A stretch of 64,000 nucleotides of DNA from Eubacteriaceae bacterium (GTDB taxonomy: Bacteria > Bacillota > Clostridia > Lachnospirales > Lachnospiraceae), in assembly GCA_902362875.1 (NCBI GenBank), contig CABIYF010000011.1, forward strand, positions 1 through 64,000, written 5' to 3'. The notes under the pieces are model-generated. The model did not search any database, was not told where the DNA came from, and saw only the letters and a list, made by a program, of their open reading frames with translations. The translations under genes and the position numbers were made by a program. Below, in pieces: positions 61,947 through 64,000 of this stretch (position 1 is the first letter of the stretch; each line of letters starts with the position of its first letter).

Positions 61947-64000
61947 TTATTTTCCACATTTTAATACCAATTTTCTCAGACAATCCACAGGAATCATCGT
62001 CATTGATAACAAGACTGTGACAATCCATCCTTCTGCCCCAAATGGCACACAGCTGAACATATTTCCAATCCAGTCAAAGACAGGGAATGGGATCATTCCT
62101 GCATTTACGATAATGATCTGTACCAGCATGATAATAAAGAACACTTTTAAGAAATCAGGATTTTCCTTAAATCCTTTAAAGATTGCAAACCTGTCATCCC
62201 TGACATTAAATCCATTAAACAACGCACTAAAGATAAATAATACAAAATACGCTGTTAAATGTTCGGCCTCATTGTCAAATACATGACTGATCACTGGAAG
62301 TTTCAAGAATAAGAAACTTAAGATCACCAGCCATAATCCTGAGAATCCGATCTGTATCATCATATCTTTGCTGATAATGCTTTCATCGCGCTTTCTAGGT
62401 GCCTCTTTCATGTATTTATGAAGTGCCGGCTCATTTCCAAGCATCATGGCTCCAAGACCATCCATAACGAGATTTACAAATAGTAAATGAGTCACTTTCA
62501 AAGGTTCTTCCACTCCGAAAAATGGTGCAACCGCACTGACAACAACGGCTACCACATTGATCACTAACTGGAACTTGCAGAACTTCAAAATATTATGATA
62601 GATCGTTCTGCCATACCATATCGCATCTTTGATAGATGAGAAATTATCATCCAAAATTACGATCTTACCAGCTTCTTTCGCAGCTTCCGTTCCACTTCCC
62701 ATCGCAAATCCGACATCAGCTCGTTTCAAAGCTGGGGAATCATTAACACCGTCACCTGTCATACCTACGACAAGGTTCATTTCCTGACACAGTCGTACCA
62801 TTCTTGACTTATCGGTCGGCAATGCTCTGGCAATGACTCGAATCTCTGGCAGGATTGCCTTGACTTCATCATCACCCATCTGATTTAACTGCGCAGAAGA
62901 TAATGCTCTGTCAGATTCATTCTTTAACAATCCAGCATCTTTTGCGATCGCTACTGCCGTCTCCAAGCGGTCTCCCGTGATCATAACAACCTGAATTCCA
63001 GCTTCCTGTACTTCTCTGATCGCATCTTTCGCTGATGGTCTGACATCATCCCTGATCGCAACCAGCCCGATGATCACAAGATCGTCATTGATCTGATTCT
63101 TTACAAGTTCTTTCTCTGAATATCCAAATGCAAGAACACGCATAGCTTTTGCTGCCAATGCATCAATTTTCGCATTTAATGCTTTATGATTAATCTCTTT
63201 GATCTCACCATCAGCATCCAGATATTTTGTTGCTTTCGCAAGTAAACGTTCTGGCGCACCTTTATAGAAAGTTTTTCCTAACGCTTCAATTCTTGCCTGA
63301 CTAAATTTATTCGATGAATTAAATCCCTGATGAGCACCAACCTTACATTCTTTATTCTCATCTAACATATAAAATGTTTCTTCTCCAATAAATTTGAGAA
63401 GTGCCTGATCGGTCGCATTTCCACCAATGACTTTATGATATACGTCAAACATTGCCTGTGTATTTTTCCCGATCGCAAGGTCTAACAATCCTTTGACTTT
63501 CCCATGATGTTTTAATTCATTTTCTGGAATTGAAGCTCCATCTGCTGTAAAGAAATCAACGACTTCCAATTCTCCTTTTGTGATTGTTCCTGTCTTATCA
63601 CTAAATAAGATATTTAAAGACCCAGCCGTCTCGATTCCCTCTGCTTTACGGACCAATACGTTATGATCTAACATCTTACTTGTATTCTGCATTAAAACAA
63701 GCGAGATCATCAAAGGAAGCCCTTCTGGAACCGCACAGACGATAATTACAACCGCAAGAGACACCGCATCGATCAAATCCTGAACAACCTTCGCCGCTCC
63801 CATAGAAAAATATGCCTGAAAACCACCAGCCATCAAAATAAAATATCCAAAGTACAATACTGCGATCACAATCGCACCAATATAACCAAACTTAGAAATC
63901 TGATCTGCAAGCTTGGAAAGTTTGACTTTCAATGGAGAATCCGGTTCCTCTTCCTGCATCTCCTCAGCCATCTTACCCATCATCGTACGAAGTCCAACTC
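61947..64000 (-). CDS. Cation-transporting P-type ATPase, Ca2+ type (5' end cut by window)
   Basis: P2-type ATPase, probably a calcium pump. The frame runs past the window edge: codons before the first visible Met (VGLRT) continue the family motif (TxVGxxTxxGKIA). The phosphorylation site is LFSDKTGTITKG; other motifs are ITGDRLETAVAIA and MTGDGVNDSPALKRADVG, then six C-terminal membrane helices. Missing are the N-terminal helices and most of the actuator domain. It is convergent with nothing; the glycerate kinase gene follows 36 nt downstream on the same strand. Confidence 0.93.
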   Translation of the reverse strand, partial: VGLRTMMGKMAEEMQEEEPDSPLKVKLSKLADQISKFGYIGAIVIAVLYFGYFILMAGGFQAYFSMGAAKVVQDLIDAVSLAVVIIVCAVPEGLPLMISLVLMQNTSKMLDHNVLVRKAEGIETAGSLNILFSDKTGTITKGELEVVDFFTADGASIPENELKHHGKVKGLLDLAIGKNTQAMFDVYHKVIGGNATDQALLKFIGEETFYMLDENKECKVGAHQGFNSSNKFSQARIEALGKTFYKGAPERLLAKATKYLDADGEIKEINHKALNAKIDALAAKAMRVLAFGYSEKELVKNQINDDLVIIGLVAIRDDVRPSAKDAIREVQEAGIQVVMITGDRLETAVAIAKDAGLLKNESDRALSSAQLNQMGDDEVKAILPEIRVIARALPTDKSRMVRLCQEMNLVVGMTGDGVNDSPALKRADVGFAMGSGTEAAKEAGKIVILDDNFSSIKDAIWYGRTIYHNILKFCKFQLVINVVAVVVSAVAPFFGVEEPLKVTHLLFVNLVMDGLGAMMLGNEPALHKYMKEAPRKRDESIISKDMMIQIGFSGLWLVILSFLFLKLPVISHVFDNEAEHLTAYFVLFIFSALFNGFNVRDDRFAIFKGFKENPDFLKVFFIIMLVQIIIVNAGMIPFPVFDWIGNMFSCVPFGAEGWIVTVLLSMTMIPVDCLRKLVLKCGK

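Overview
The window is AT-rich, Gram-positive DNA with strong SD sequences and textbook -35/-10 promoters. Gene content points to an anaerobic, spore-forming gut Clostridium relative, most likely Lachnospiraceae: a glycyl-radical enzyme with its activase, CwlD, MecA, RecD2, two F-type ATP synthases and a Tn916-like integrase. An Anaerostipes-type butyrate producer would fit, but that is a guess from content.

Layout. 0-1.4 kb is the right end of a Tn916-family element (integrase and its arm sites), stopping just before a complete tRNA-Lys gene with its own promoter. 1.7-6.5 kb holds an AI-2E family transporter, an ABC-F (Uup) protein, thioredoxin, TrmB and a CYTH protein. A decayed DUF1703-type ATPase follows. 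8.4-15.6 kb is a ten-gene ATP synthase operon (atpZ-I-B-E-F-H-A-G-D-C) whose c subunit carries the Na+-binding residues. 15.7-18.5 kb is a GABA-type aminotransferase with a divergent PucR regulator. 18.9-23.5 kb is an ECF sigma/membrane protein/ABC exporter operon. 23.7-29.1 kb has a Gfo/Idh oxidoreductase and a DeoR-glycyl radical enzyme-activase cluster. 29.3-35.5 kb is a second, eight-gene ATP synthase operon whose c subunit looks proton-type. 35.9-37.9 kb holds sua5 and an in-frame phosphatase-RpiB fusion. 38-40 kb has cwlD, a small unknown gene and mecA. 40.1-49.2 kb is a large catabolic operon: galactitol-type PTS EIIA/B/C, two DhaK-like kinases, one DhaL, a class II aldolase, a PRD regulator and an iron alcohol dehydrogenase. 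49.6-58 kb is mainly housekeeping (DUF1858, ferredoxin, ribokinase, a MerR/RacA-like protein, recD2, an MreB family gene, a methyltransferase, a DUF815 ATPase). 58.1-60.6 kb is a broken hexuronate locus: a uxaC fragment fused to a LacI regulator, head-to-head with a 5'-truncated kdgK. Glycerate kinase and a Ca2+-type P-ATPase, cut by the window edge, finish the window.

The most striking unexplained structure is a family of about 200-nt hairpin elements, present three times (6.5, 18.8 and 24.8 kb). Each has the same short conserved boxes around helices whose sequences differ completely between copies yet stay complementary, the signature of a selected RNA or single-strand DNA fold. In two copies the outer arms are long, perfect, locus-specific inverted repeats that appear to copy the 3' end of the neighbouring gene. 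A separate 35-bp exact repeat sits just upstream of two unlinked promoters (24.7 and 38.0 kb), and at one of them directly beside a hairpin element. I do not recognise either family.

Other points: one ATP synthase looks Na+-coupled and the other H+-coupled; the phosphatase half of the RpiB fusion has Ser in place of its nucleophilic Cys; the glycyl radical enzyme is dehydratase-like but has an altered substrate-site His; and an intrinsic-terminator-like hairpin lies in the leader of the aminotransferase gene.
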